The position numbers and the translations under genes were made by a program. Shown one piece after another: positions 1 through 7,966 of a DNA stretch of 11,668 nt. The stretch's first letter is position 1; each line of letters opens with the position of its first letter. Below the pieces are notes generated by a model. The model searched no databases, had not been told where the DNA came from, and saw only the letters and a program-made list of their open reading frames with translations. Origin of the DNA: Bacteroidaceae bacterium (GTDB taxonomy: Bacteria > Bacteroidota > Bacteroidia > Bacteroidales > Bacteroidaceae); contig JAQWAN010000038.1 of NCBI GenBank assembly GCA_028707655.1, forward strand, positions 1 to 11,668, given 5' to 3'.

Positions 1-390
1 ATCAAAATTATTAGCTGCACTACCTAATCGTTCTAACAATGGCAAGGCGGCTAAATCGGTACCAAATAGACTTCGCATAAATAGGGAAAACCAAGCAACG
101 GACAATCCGATAAGCCATATCAATAGGGTACGGCGCAAGATTTTTAGCCCTACGGCAGAGGTGAAAACAAACGCCGTTTTACGCAAAGAGATATAGGTGG
201 AGATTCCCATGATGAACATAAAGAAGGGAAAAATAAGATCTGTGGGCGTTAAACCATTCCATGAAGAATGTTCAAACGGCGCATAGATATGTCCCCATGA
301 ACCTGGATTATTAACGAGTAACATTCCTGCTATGGTTATACCACGAAGAATGTCCAAGGCCAAGATACGGCTACTTACTTTACTTTTCAT
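1..390 (-). CDS. NagX/DUF5009-type (HGSNAT-like) membrane acyltransferase, N-terminal 130 residues only
   Basis: The gene starts with ATG at 390 and runs off the left edge, so only about the first third of the usual family length is present. Residues 9-26 form a first membrane segment with the LDILRG motif of this family. Residues 27-30 read NNPG, then come a conserved histidine (H41) in H-S-S-W-N-G and the T-P-T-D-L-I-F-P stretch (48-55), which opens a second membrane segment. A third lies at about 87-105. In human lysosomal heparan-alpha-glucosaminide N-acetyltransferase the histidine at the matching place is the proposed acetyl acceptor. Bacterial relatives called NagX occur in N-acetylglucosamine catabolic loci, with acetyltransferase or transport-related roles proposed. 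The start codon overlaps the stop of the upstream dehydrogenase gene (ATGA), which implies translational coupling. The family call is firm; the substrate is inferred only from the neighbouring amino-sugar genes. Confidence 0.85.
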   Translation of the reverse strand, partial: MKSKVSSRILALDILRGITIAGMLLVNNPGSWGHIYAPFEHSSWNGLTPTDLIFPFFMFIMGISTYISLRKTAFVFTSAVGLKILRRTLLIWLIGLSVAWFSLFMRSLFGTDLAALPLLERLGSAANNFD

Positions 391-3269
391 TCTGCTTTAT
401 TTTTTGCGGTAGTACATTCATCTACTAAGTAGACAATAGACATATAGGGTATTTTAGTATTTGTGGTCAGTCCTATTTCGCAGGTGCGACTATTAGAATA
501 ACCTACTTCTATCTGATTATCCATAATCTGAGGGGGCAATTTACGAAGCGCATAGGTGTTCAACTCTGGATTGGTAAATCCTTTGTCGCCTGCAAAAGCA
601 CAACAACCGACCTCTTCTGGAACAAGTACATTGGTACTACACAAACGAGCTAGTTGAGCCAACTCATCCGACAAGCCCATCTTTACCATGGAGCATGTGG
701 CATGCACCGTAACATGACGGTCAATAGGCTTAAAGTGGAGACGATCCACTAAAAACTTAAGAATGAACTCAACGGGTTCATATAGATTAACTTTTGTCAT
801 CACCGTACGCATGCGATAGAGACAAGGACTCTGGTCGCAGACCACTGGATATTTACCCTGTTCACTTACTTCGTACAGCGCTTTCTCCAATTCTGTGGAT
901 TTACGGTTGGCCACTTCTGGCATACCTTTACTCTCCCAGATGGTTCCACAACACAAGCTATCCATGCCTTTAGGGAAAAGTACTTCGTACCCCGCTTTTT
1001 GTAGCAGGTGAATGGTCTTCTCTGCCAAGGGTTGTTGCTCTTTTGTGCCTTTACTTGTACCCATCATCTGATTGATACAACTAGGGAAATAAACCACTTT
1101 TAGTGGATTGGAGGAGGTCGTTACTGTTTTTGGTTCTTTAAAACGATAGGCTTTAGGCATCGCTGGTGTCCATTGAGGGACCCCTAAAATGGAATGCATC
1201 TTCTGAGTGATAGCGCCCAATAGTTTATTACCCATCACGTTTTGTGCCAAGGAGGCAACAGATAAAACGGGACGTATGCAATTTTTTGTGCCTTGAAAAT
1301 GCTGCGCTACATAGTCGCCTACACGATAGGAAAAACCGTTTGCAGGTAGATCGGCCTCACGTAATTCATGCGTGAAATGTCCTACATTAATTCCCATAGG
1401 ACAAGACATAGAGCAAAGACCATCACCAGCACAAGTGTCGTTACCTAAATAGCGATACTGTTGTTGCAGATGTTCTAAATATATTTTTTCTTTTCCACTT
1501 GGATGGATTGCTTTTAAGCGGGATATCTCACGTTGCACCACATTGCGCTGACGAGAAGAAAGGGTAAAGCCACACGATACACAATTAACCTCACAAAAAC
1601 CGCATTCTATACAACGGTCAATACCATCGTTACAAATAGGAAGTGGTTTGAAGTTCTTGATGTGACAAGTTGGGTCATCATTAAAGATAACACCTGGATT
1701 AAGTAATTGCTCAGGATCAAAGAGTTCTTTAACAGCTTTCATCAAGGTATAAGCTTCATCGCCCCACTCCTTACGGACAAATGGTGCCATGTTACGACCT
1801 GTGCCATGCTCCGCTTTTAGAGAGCCATCATAATCGTCTACTACTAAACGCACCACATCGCGCATCAGGTCTTCATAACGTTTCACTTCAACATCGGTAT
1901 CAAAAGATTGATTGATAATGAAATGGAAGTTACCCTCTAGGGCATGACCGTAGATACAAGCATCTGTATAGCCATGTTGTAGTAAGAGTGCTTGTAAACG
2001 AGCTGCTGCTTCTGGGAGATGTGCAATAGGAAAGGCAACATCTTCTATAAGACAGGTCGTTCCGATGGGACGTGTACCACCAACAGATGGGAAAACGCCA
2101 GAACGGATAGACCAATATTTGGCATACTCCTCTTTCTTATCGGTGAAACGAACGGGCTGAAAAGTAGCAGCGGTAGAGAGTGCTTGCTCAATAACGGCAA
2201 TACGTGCCATCAACTCGCCATGGGTAGAGGCTTTTGTTTCGCAAAGAATGGCGGTAAGGCCCTCTCCTGTTGTATCTTCTACAGCTGCAAGAGATTTATG
2301 ATCGAGCAACTCGGCTCCTTTTACAATCGGCTCCGTTGGGTCGTAGGCGGGAAGGGGTTGATCTAATGTTGGATGTACATCAGCTGCCGTAAGTTGTTTC
2401 ATGGTTACTACAGCACGACAGGCCTCACGAATATCCTTGAAATAGATCATGGCACTTGCCTTAAAGGGATAATCGTATTCGGTGGAGAAGGTCATCTCCG
2501 ATAGAAAACCTAAAGTACCCTCTGCACCTACCATAAGGTGCGTGATGATGTCAAAGGGATCGGTATAGCCCACAAATGGACGTATATTTAATCCTACTAC
2601 ATTCTTAATGGAATATTTCTTTTGAATACGCGCAGCTAATACGGTATTGCTACGTACTTGGTCGCGTAAACGTTCAATGGCAGAGATAAAATCGGGATGG
2701 GTCTGCTTAAAAGCCTCTTTACTAGCTGCATCGGCGGTATCGAGGATGGTTCCATCGCTCAATACAATACGCGCAGAGAGTAGCTTTTTATCACTATTAG
2801 CATGTGTCCCACAATTCATTCCTGAAGCATTATTTGCTACAATACCTCCAATCATGGCCGACTTAACAGAAGCTGGATCGGGAGAGAATTTACGTCCATA
2901 TGGTGCTAAAAGCTCGTTGACACGCTGACCAATAATTCCTGGTTGCAATGTAACGACTTTACCATCTGCATCAATATGATATTTCTCCCAATGCTTTCCA
3001 GCAACAATTAGAATCGAATCACTAATACTCTGTCCGGATAAACTGGTTCCTGCAGCACGGAAAGTAACGGGCAACTGATGTTTTTTACTCAATTGTAATA
3101 AACGAGCTATCTCTTGCTCATTCTCCGAACGAATAACGATCTGTGGAATAAGACGATAGAAGCCAGCATCGGTTCCCCAAGCAAGGCGACGCAATTCATC
3201 GACATATACCCTTTCTTTAGGGATAAAAGTGAAGATATCTTTTAAATAGGATTTATATTTTTCTGTCAT
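387..3269 (-). CDS. FAD- and Fe-S-containing dehydrogenase, Dld-II-like, probable respiratory D-lactate dehydrogenase
   Basis: This 960-residue protein joins four parts. Residues about 40-260 are a PCMH-type FAD domain, with R-A-A-G-T-S-L-S-G-Q at 71-80, the glycine/asparagine loop at 140-154 and V-G-A-E-G-T-L-G at 247-254. Residues about 265-530 are the FAD-oxidase C-terminal domain, with G-H-A-L-E-G-N-F-H at 441-449 (likely metal histidines H442 and H449) and E-H-G-T-G at 487-491. Residues about 550-630 hold ferredoxin-like Fe-S motifs: C553, C556, C559, C563, then C613, C619, C623-P. Residues about 724-900 carry two cysteine-rich CCG-type units (C731, C773-C774-G, C816, C859, C889-C890). 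The layout and length match Shewanella-type Dld-II, which oxidises D-lactate to pyruvate and passes electrons to the respiratory chain. It has no signal peptide or membrane span, so it is probably cytoplasmic and peripheral to the membrane. A glycolate or other D-2-hydroxyacid substrate is possible. The upstream neighbour is namZ, which supports D-lactate from MurNAc as a source. Confidence 0.85.
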   Translation of the reverse strand: MTEKYKSYLKDIFTFIPKERVYVDELRRLAWGTDAGFYRLIPQIVIRSENEQEIARLLQLSKKHQLPVTFRAAGTSLSGQSISDSILIVAGKHWEKYHIDADGKVVTLQPGIIGQRVNELLAPYGRKFSPDPASVKSAMIGGIVANNASGMNCGTHANSDKKLLSARIVLSDGTILDTADAASKEAFKQTHPDFISAIERLRDQVRSNTVLAARIQKKYSIKNVVGLNIRPFVGYTDPFDIITHLMVGAEGTLGFLSEMTFSTEYDYPFKASAMIYFKDIREACRAVVTMKQLTAADVHPTLDQPLPAYDPTEPIVKGAELLDHKSLAAVEDTTGEGLTAILCETKASTHGELMARIAVIEQALSTAATFQPVRFTDKKEEYAKYWSIRSGVFPSVGGTRPIGTTCLIEDVAFPIAHLPEAAARLQALLLQHGYTDACIYGHALEGNFHFIINQSFDTDVEVKRYEDLMRDVVRLVVDDYDGSLKAEHGTGRNMAPFVRKEWGDEAYTLMKAVKELFDPEQLLNPGVIFNDDPTCHIKNFKPLPICNDGIDRCIECGFCEVNCVSCGFTLSSRQRNVVQREISRLKAIHPSGKEKIYLEHLQQQYRYLGNDTCAGDGLCSMSCPMGINVGHFTHELREADLPANGFSYRVGDYVAQHFQGTKNCIRPVLSVASLAQNVMGNKLLGAITQKMHSILGVPQWTPAMPKAYRFKEPKTVTTSSNPLKVVYFPSCINQMMGTSKGTKEQQPLAEKTIHLLQKAGYEVLFPKGMDSLCCGTIWESKGMPEVANRKSTELEKALYEVSEQGKYPVVCDQSPCLYRMRTVMTKVNLYEPVEFILKFLVDRLHFKPIDRHVTVHATCSMVKMGLSDELAQLARLCSTNVLVPEEVGCCAFAGDKGFTNPELNTYALRKLPPQIMDNQIEVGYSNSRTCEIGLTTNTKIPYMSIVYLVDECTTAKNKAE

Positions 3270-3276
3270 TGTTAGT

Positions 3277-3330
3277 TAAGTTTGTAGGTTGTCATAACAG
3301 GCAATCTACCGTTATAGCAAATCAAACTTA
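3277..3330 (-). other. nested stem-loop in the namZ-dehydrogenase gap
   Basis: An exact 8-bp inverted repeat (TAAGTTTG on the minus strand at 3330-3323, CAAACTTA at 3284-3277) encloses a second, nearly concentric hairpin at 3315-3294 (ATAACGG pairing with CC-T-GTTAT, one bulged base, 7-nt loop). The 5' outer arm includes the TAA stop of namZ, and the 3' outer arm ends 7 nt before the dehydrogenase ATG. There is no following U-tract, so it is not a classical intrinsic terminator. It could stabilise a processed transcript end or limit initiation on the downstream gene. The pairing is seen in the sequence; any function is inferred. Confidence 0.4.
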
Positions 3331-4665
3331 TTTATAGAGATAATATTGCTTTGAGAGTTCTTTAAACGCAGCTTTATCTTTATTCCAATAGGCTTTGATG
3401 TCATCGAAACGATAACGTTTGCTAAAGGTTTTACGGATATAATCGCTACCACTTACCTTATCAAACATGTTGAAACGTTTAACATTAGCATGCTCAAAGA
3501 CTTTCTTATCGGGATACATCTCGGCTAGCTCTTGCATAAGATAGAACTGAATTTCTGTAAACTGTACAGCAGATGGATCTACTAAATGTACCTGTACACC
3601 TTGTATCTGCTCACCTACAAAAGTGGCATAAAAAGGTTTAAGGAATATGGGACGGAAAAGTACGCCTGGCAGTTGTAACGCATTCATACGATCGGCCAAT
3701 TGTGCGCCATCTATCCAAGGTGCACCAAACATTTCAAATGGAATGGTATATCCTACTCCAATAGACAAATAACCTAATTCGCCAACAATACCAGATATAG
3801 GGTAGAAATAGGAGGTGGCAGCATGAGGAATATGTGGAGAAGATGCAATCCATTGCAATCCTGTTTCCGAATAGGTCATGGAACGTGTCCAATTTTTCAT
3901 GGGTACTACTTGTAAATGACAAGACGTTTTTAAACGATGTTCACCATTAAGGAATTTAGCCAACTCACCACAAGTAAGTCCATAGATATAGGGTATTTTA
4001 TACTGACTAACAAAAGAGATGAATTTGTCTTCTACTAAACTACCCTCTATGCGGTTACCACCTAATGGGTTTGGACGGTCTAACACAACAAAGTCGATAC
4101 CCGCTTCACCAGCTGCTTCCATAGCTAAACCCATGGTATTAATATAGGTAAAGGAGCGACAGCCGATATCTTGTATGTCATACACAAGTACGTCTATACC
4201 TTTTAGCATTTCTGGTGCTGGCTTGCGTGTCTTACCATAAAGTGAAAAGACAGGTAAACCGGTCTTGGGGTCTTTATTACTGCTCACTTTATCGCCAGCA
4301 TAACTATCTCCACGCACACCGTGTTCAGGACCAAAGAGAGCTACTAACTCTACCTCTGGTGCTTCAAAAAGGATATCAACAGTAGAACGAAGTTGACCAT
4401 CAACACCAGTAGGATTGGTTATCAATCCTACTCGTTTTCCGGCTAAGAGCTTAAAGTTATCTTCTTGAAGTACTTCAACGCCAGTCATCACTGGTGGCAT
4501 TTGTTTTACAAGTTGAACCTGCTCTTGTTGCGGAGCGTGTTCTATTTCTTGCGCCTGCTCCATTTCTGGTGCTGGGGCTATAGGTTCTGTTTGCTGTGCA
4601 TAAATAGGCAACGTAAACAGTAAAGCTACTAGTAAAAGAAATGGGTTACGGTTATTTTTTTTCAT
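3328..4665 (-). CDS. namZ: exported exo-beta-N-acetylmuramidase, NamZ (DUF1343) family
   Basis: The 445-residue product begins with a type I signal peptide (basic start, hydrophobic core about 9-20, probable cleavage after I-Y-A at 23). There is no lipobox cysteine, so it should be a soluble periplasmic enzyme. An E/Q/A/P-rich linker of about 30 residues follows, then the full DUF1343 domain: G-K-R-V-G-L-I-T-N-P-T-G (76-87), F-G-P-E-H-G-V-R-G (111-119), Y-D-I-Q-D-I-G-C-R-S-F-T-Y (162-174) and L-D-R-P-N-P-L-G-G (195-203). The acidic and histidine residues in these blocks are the likely active-site cleft. Characterised NamZ enzymes (Bacillus YbbC, Tannerella homologues) remove MurNAc from the non-reducing end of peptidoglycan glycan fragments. 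The ATG lies 5 nt after the stop of the AmpG-like gene, so the two are almost certainly co-transcribed and act in sequence. The start is well supported by the signal peptide. No key motif is missing. Confidence 0.9.
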   Translation of the reverse strand: MKKNNRNPFLLLVALLFTLPIYAQQTEPIAPAPEMEQAQEIEHAPQQEQVQLVKQMPPVMTGVEVLQEDNFKLLAGKRVGLITNPTGVDGQLRSTVDILFEAPEVELVALFGPEHGVRGDSYAGDKVSSNKDPKTGLPVFSLYGKTRKPAPEMLKGIDVLVYDIQDIGCRSFTYINTMGLAMEAAGEAGIDFVVLDRPNPLGGNRIEGSLVEDKFISFVSQYKIPYIYGLTCGELAKFLNGEHRLKTSCHLQVVPMKNWTRSMTYSETGLQWIASSPHIPHAATSYFYPISGIVGELGYLSIGVGYTIPFEMFGAPWIDGAQLADRMNALQLPGVLFRPIFLKPFYATFVGEQIQGVQVHLVDPSAVQFTEIQFYLMQELAEMYPDKKVFEHANVKRFNMFDKVSGSDYIRKTFSKRYRFDDIKAYWNKDKAAFKELSKQYYLYK

Positions 4666-4670
4666 GGTTC

Positions 4671-6560
4671 TTATTTTTCAATGGTTTCAGGAATTTCAGG
4701 AGTTTCTTCCTCCTTTTTCACGCCATAACTAGGATCAATCTTAACAAAAGCACACACTAAAATAGTGAAGGAACAACAAATCATTACCCATACAAAGAAG
4801 TGGTTATAACCAATTAGTTCTTGTAACCAACCTGCCATCATACCTGGTAACATCATACCTAAGGCCATAAAGGCGGTACAGATAGCATAATGTGCTGTCT
4901 TGTATTCTCCCTCTGAGAAATAAATCATATACAACATATAGGCTGTAAAACCAAAACCATAACCAAACTGCTCGATAAAGACACATAGGTTGATTACAAT
5001 TAAGCTCTCTGGTTGTACAAAACTTAAATAGACAAAAGTGACACAGGTAAGCGATATACTCCAAGCCATTGGCCATAACCAACGTTTTAATCCATGTTTT
5101 GCAGCTACGATACCACCTATAATACCACCTAAGGTTAATCCAAGCACACCAATAGTACCATACACTAAACCAACTTGTCCGGTTGTTAATCCTAATCCTC
5201 CTTTATCTGCTGAATCTAGCAAGAAGGGATTAATTAGTTTAACTAACTGTGCCTCTGGTAAACGATAGAGTAGCATAAAGAGAATGGCTACCCAAGCCTG
5301 CTTCTTCTGGAAGAAGGTCTTAAAGGTGGTAAAGAAGGCATGGAAAATAGCGGATACCGATTTTTCATCCTCTACCGCGGCACCATGATCGGAACTTGGT
5401 TTAGGAAGTATATATTTGTGATATAAACAAACCGCAATAAAGAAACCGGCTAATACAAAGAAGGTAACAGACCATGCAACTGGTATATTTCCAGATACCC
5501 CTTTAAATGTAGTAGAGGTGGCATGACGTAGCTTAGGGTCGACTTGTACAATAACATAAGCTGGTTTTTGCCAGTTGTCTTCTGTAAAGACAATACGTTC
5601 ACCCTGTACAATCGATATACTCTTATCGCCTCTGCTTAAGGCCGTATTTAAAACAATCTCTTCATCTGCTTCTGGTTTTTTGGAGATACAGACTTTAACG
5701 ATACCAATATTAGGTACAGTGGTAGAGGTTACTTCTGCTCGTTTCTCACCAAAGGTGTTTTTAACAAAAGCACAAATACCCTTCTCTTCTTCTCTTTTTT
5801 CAGCAGCAGATAAGGTAGTAGTTGTAGAAGCAACAAAACCATTTTCTAAATTGTAAGCAGCTACTTGCTCTTCTAGTTTGGTTACCTTGGAGATATCGGC
5901 TGCAGCTACTGTGGTAGAGAGCTGACTAACAGCTGGTGTGGTAACAAAATAAGTAGTTGTTGTATCGGTAGATCCAGCCAAGTCGTACGTAGCACTTGGC
6001 ATTACCAATTCATTGGTATATTCGGGCGAAGCATCTATCTTGATCTGAACGGGATCTACTCCTGTCCATACCTCTAAGAAACCTGCCAATATAATTAATA
6101 GACCTTGTCCGACAATGGTAGCTACCCTGTAAAAGGTACTACGAATACCTACATACATGGCCTGCTCATGCGTATCCAAGGCAAGCATGTAAAAGCCATC
6201 TGCAGCAATATCATGCGTAGCAGAACTAAAGGCTACCAACCAAAAGACGGCCAGCGAGAGCTGAAAGAAATTGGGCATAGGTATGGTTAAGGCTATTCCT
6301 GCCAGACCGGCTCCCACCAGCATCTGCATGGTAACTACCCACCAACGTTTAGTTTTAAAGATATCAATAAAGGGGCTCCAGAAAGGTTTAATAACCCATG
6401 GCAAATAGAGCCAACTAGTATAGAGTGCAATATCTGTATTAGAAATACCTAACCGTTTGTACATAATAACAGAAATAGTCATTACGGCTACATAGGGTAA
6501 TCCCTGAGCAAAATAGAGTGTAGGTATCCAACTCCAAGGAGATTGTTTTGTATTTTTCAT
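4671..6560 (-). CDS. ampG: AmpG-like MFS permease (muropeptide or amino-sugar importer) with a large periplasmic insert
   Basis: The 629-residue protein is a 12-helix MFS carrier. Helices are near 12-33, 43-65, 72-93, 97-118, 138-165, 359-381, 421-441, 456-486, 492-514, 519-546, 555-580 and 587-606. It opens with the AmpG-type Y-F-A-Q-G-L-P-Y (16-23) and has T-H-D-I-A-A-D-G (115-122) where AmpG has its Q-D-I-A-D block. The family imports anhydro-muropeptides or related cell-wall sugars. Between helices 5 and 6, on the periplasmic side by helix count, sits an insert of about 190 residues (166-358). Its first part is Thr/Ser-rich, and it ends in a beta-rich segment with F-T-E-D-N-W (325-330) that resembles bacterial Ig-like or Calx-beta-type repeats. 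Without the insert the core is about 440 residues, and it lacks the two extra helices of E. coli AmpG. It sits between the SpoIID-domain gene and namZ, which fits cell-wall sugar uptake. The exact substrate is unproven. Confidence 0.82.
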   Translation of the reverse strand: MKNTKQSPWSWIPTLYFAQGLPYVAVMTISVIMYKRLGISNTDIALYTSWLYLPWVIKPFWSPFIDIFKTKRWWVVTMQMLVGAGLAGIALTIPMPNFFQLSLAVFWLVAFSSATHDIAADGFYMLALDTHEQAMYVGIRSTFYRVATIVGQGLLIILAGFLEVWTGVDPVQIKIDASPEYTNELVMPSATYDLAGSTDTTTTYFVTTPAVSQLSTTVAAADISKVTKLEEQVAAYNLENGFVASTTTTLSAAEKREEEKGICAFVKNTFGEKRAEVTSTTVPNIGIVKVCISKKPEADEEIVLNTALSRGDKSISIVQGERIVFTEDNWQKPAYVIVQVDPKLRHATSTTFKGVSGNIPVAWSVTFFVLAGFFIAVCLYHKYILPKPSSDHGAAVEDEKSVSAIFHAFFTTFKTFFQKKQAWVAILFMLLYRLPEAQLVKLINPFLLDSADKGGLGLTTGQVGLVYGTIGVLGLTLGGIIGGIVAAKHGLKRWLWPMAWSISLTCVTFVYLSFVQPESLIVINLCVFIEQFGYGFGFTAYMLYMIYFSEGEYKTAHYAICTAFMALGMMLPGMMAGWLQELIGYNHFFVWVMICCSFTILVCAFVKIDPSYGVKKEEETPEIPETIEK

Positions 6561-6579
6561 TATGTGTGTGTTTTCTTCA

Positions 6580-6619
6580 GCGACAAAGATTCATTTTTCG
6601 CAATAAAGATTTATTTTTC
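6580..6619 (-). repeat. tandem direct repeat, 2 x 20 bp
   Basis: Two adjoining 20-bp units, GAAAAATAAATCTTTATTGC (minus strand, 6619-6600) and GAAAAATGAATCTTTGTCGC (6599-6580), match at 17 of 20 positions. The first unit contains the TAA stop of the SpoIID-domain gene, and the second ends 19 nt before the permease ATG. The second unit contains AATCTTTG, one base off the Bacteroidota -7 promoter element TAnnTTTG, but no convincing -33 element was found. A local duplication is directly visible; a regulatory role is only a possibility. Confidence 0.6.
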
Positions 6620-7966
6620 AGTATATAAAGTAGAAATAGAAGCATCTACATAGTAATGTAGCAATATCTTATCGTAAGCATATCCCTGCTCACCCATCAC
6701 CGCTGCACCAATCTGACAAAGGCCTACGCCATGTCCCCATCCTGCACCTATTAAATCAAAAAGAACAGGCAGTGTTGCGGAATCTTTGGCATAGCTCTTA
6801 TCCACCACAAAGGCAGAGCTATAGAGATGAGAGGTGGAGAGTGTACGACGAATTTCTAGTTCTTTTCCAATAATCATGGTACGCTTTGTTCCTATGATTT
6901 TTAGTTTTACGAGTCTAGCTGAGGTACCTCTTTGTACAGGTACTAAGTCTACGATATCGCCAAAATCAATGCCCGATCGTTTAAGAATAAGTGCGGACAG
7001 TTCAGCTTGTGTATAAGACACTTTCCATCTATAAAAATCGGTTGTCTCTTGGTCGTAGTTATTGAGTACTTGACTGAGTATCTTTGTATCTGTTGTATTA
7101 CAATAAGATGCAGGTGAAGTACGTATCCAACGATCGGCCTCCTCCTCTATACGTAAATCGGGTAATGTGGTAACCGATAGGCTATCGCGTTTTGCTTTCA
7201 AATAAGAATAGGATTTATCTTCCCAACAATATTGAAATTCTTCTAGTGCACCACCACAGCTTTTAGAGAAACGAGCATCACAAATCTCGTTATCACTCAT
7301 CAACACCTGACCGAATGTTTCTGCTATTGCAGTACGTACAAGCGAGGTTGAAGCACGGGTTATACCCTGATAACGCTGACAGTGGTCATCGGCACATACA
7401 TCAAAAAGATGATGGTCTTCTCTATCGTACCAACGAATCAATTCGTCTTTAGTCTGTGTGGAGGCTGTATAAACAGCTTGTGACTGATTAATGGCTTTAT
7501 TTTTTTGCATCTGAGCTAATAACCAACTACGAGAGATAACAGCATGTGCTTTTAATAGTTCTAACGAAGCAGATGCGCTCATCTCCGAAGAGATAACACT
7601 CGTTAAATAGTCCTCTATACGTACAACATCAATAGCAGTTAGATGATCCTCGTCAACAATAACCTTTAAGGCTCCTTGAAAACGTTGATTCTCTTTACGC
7701 TGCCAGTGGAAATTGATACCTATAGTAACATCAAAAAGTTCAAATGAACAATGGTCTTGGTCAAGTGGCTCAAAGAAGAGCTCATCATATAAAGCACCGC
7801 GCCAAAGGATCTTACCCTCTTGTAGCTTTACTTCTTGTTTCTCTTGACAAACAGCAGCTGCATCCTCTATCGATTGTCCATCCGCTATTGCTTTAAAATC
7901 GCCTTTTAATTGGAACACAAAAGTTGGTTCAAAAAGAATACCAACATTTACACTAGGTTGTTTCAT
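6611..7966 (-). CDS. SpoIID/LytB-domain protein (putative peptidoglycan lytic transglycosylase or amidase enhancer) without signal peptide
   Basis: Starting at ATG 7966 the protein has 451 residues. This start makes an ATGA overlap with the stop of the DUF4922 gene. Another ATG at 7984 would add six residues, and a TGA lies immediately before it, so no longer form exists. The SpoIID core is complete: Y-L-T-S-V-I-S-S-E-M (120-129, with E128 matching the proposed catalytic glutamate), L-K-A-H-A-V-I-S-R-S-W (138-148), a Cys/His group at 185-196 (H185, C191, H195, C196) resembling the zinc site described in clostridial SpoIID, S-K-S-C-G-G (234-239), and G-W-G-H-G-V-G-L-C-Q-I-G-A (409-421) near the C terminus. 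SpoIID cleaves glycan strands stripped of stem peptides and leaves anhydro-MurNAc ends, which would suit an AmpG-type importer next door. The N terminus (V-N-V-G-I-L-F-E-P) is not a signal peptide or membrane anchor, which is unusual for a wall-acting enzyme. Family certain, reaction and location uncertain. Confidence 0.85.
   Translation of the reverse strand: MKQPSVNVGILFEPTFVFQLKGDFKAIADGQSIEDAAAVCQEKQEVKLQEGKILWRGALYDELFFEPLDQDHCSFELFDVTIGINFHWQRKENQRFQGALKVIVDEDHLTAIDVVRIEDYLTSVISSEMSASASLELLKAHAVISRSWLLAQMQKNKAINQSQAVYTASTQTKDELIRWYDREDHHLFDVCADDHCQRYQGITRASTSLVRTAIAETFGQVLMSDNEICDARFSKSCGGALEEFQYCWEDKSYSYLKAKRDSLSVTTLPDLRIEEEADRWIRTSPASYCNTTDTKILSQVLNNYDQETTDFYRWKVSYTQAELSALILKRSGIDFGDIVDLVPVQRGTSARLVKLKIIGTKRTMIIGKELEIRRTLSTSHLYSSAFVVDKSYAKDSATLPVLFDLIGAGWGHGVGLCQIGAAVMGEQGYAYDKILLHYYVDASISTLYTEK

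Noticed and set aside
3294..3315. Intrinsic terminator between namZ and the dehydrogenase gene
   Set aside because: The hairpin is short, bulged and not followed by a U-tract, and the downstream gene continues on the same strand after only 58 nt.
3323..3330. TAAGTTTG (minus strand), an exact match to the Bacteroidota -7 promoter element TAnnTTTG, before the dehydrogenase gene
   Set aside because: No TTTG/TTG -33 element stands at suitable distance upstream, and the octamer is explained as one arm of the inverted repeat; not called as a promoter.
4655..4662. Run of eight A (minus strand) in codons 2-4 of namZ, a possible slippage or phase-variation site
   Set aside because: Lys-Lys-Asn after a start codon is a normal signal-peptide beginning and A-runs at gene starts are common in this phylum; no alternative frame with sense was seen.
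4804..5082. Minus-strand frame of 92 codons within the permease gene (also 3734-3922, 9439-9678, 11013-11294 in other genes)
   Set aside because: They are out-of-frame readings of hydrophobic or low-complexity codons in genes whose main frame is clearly conserved.
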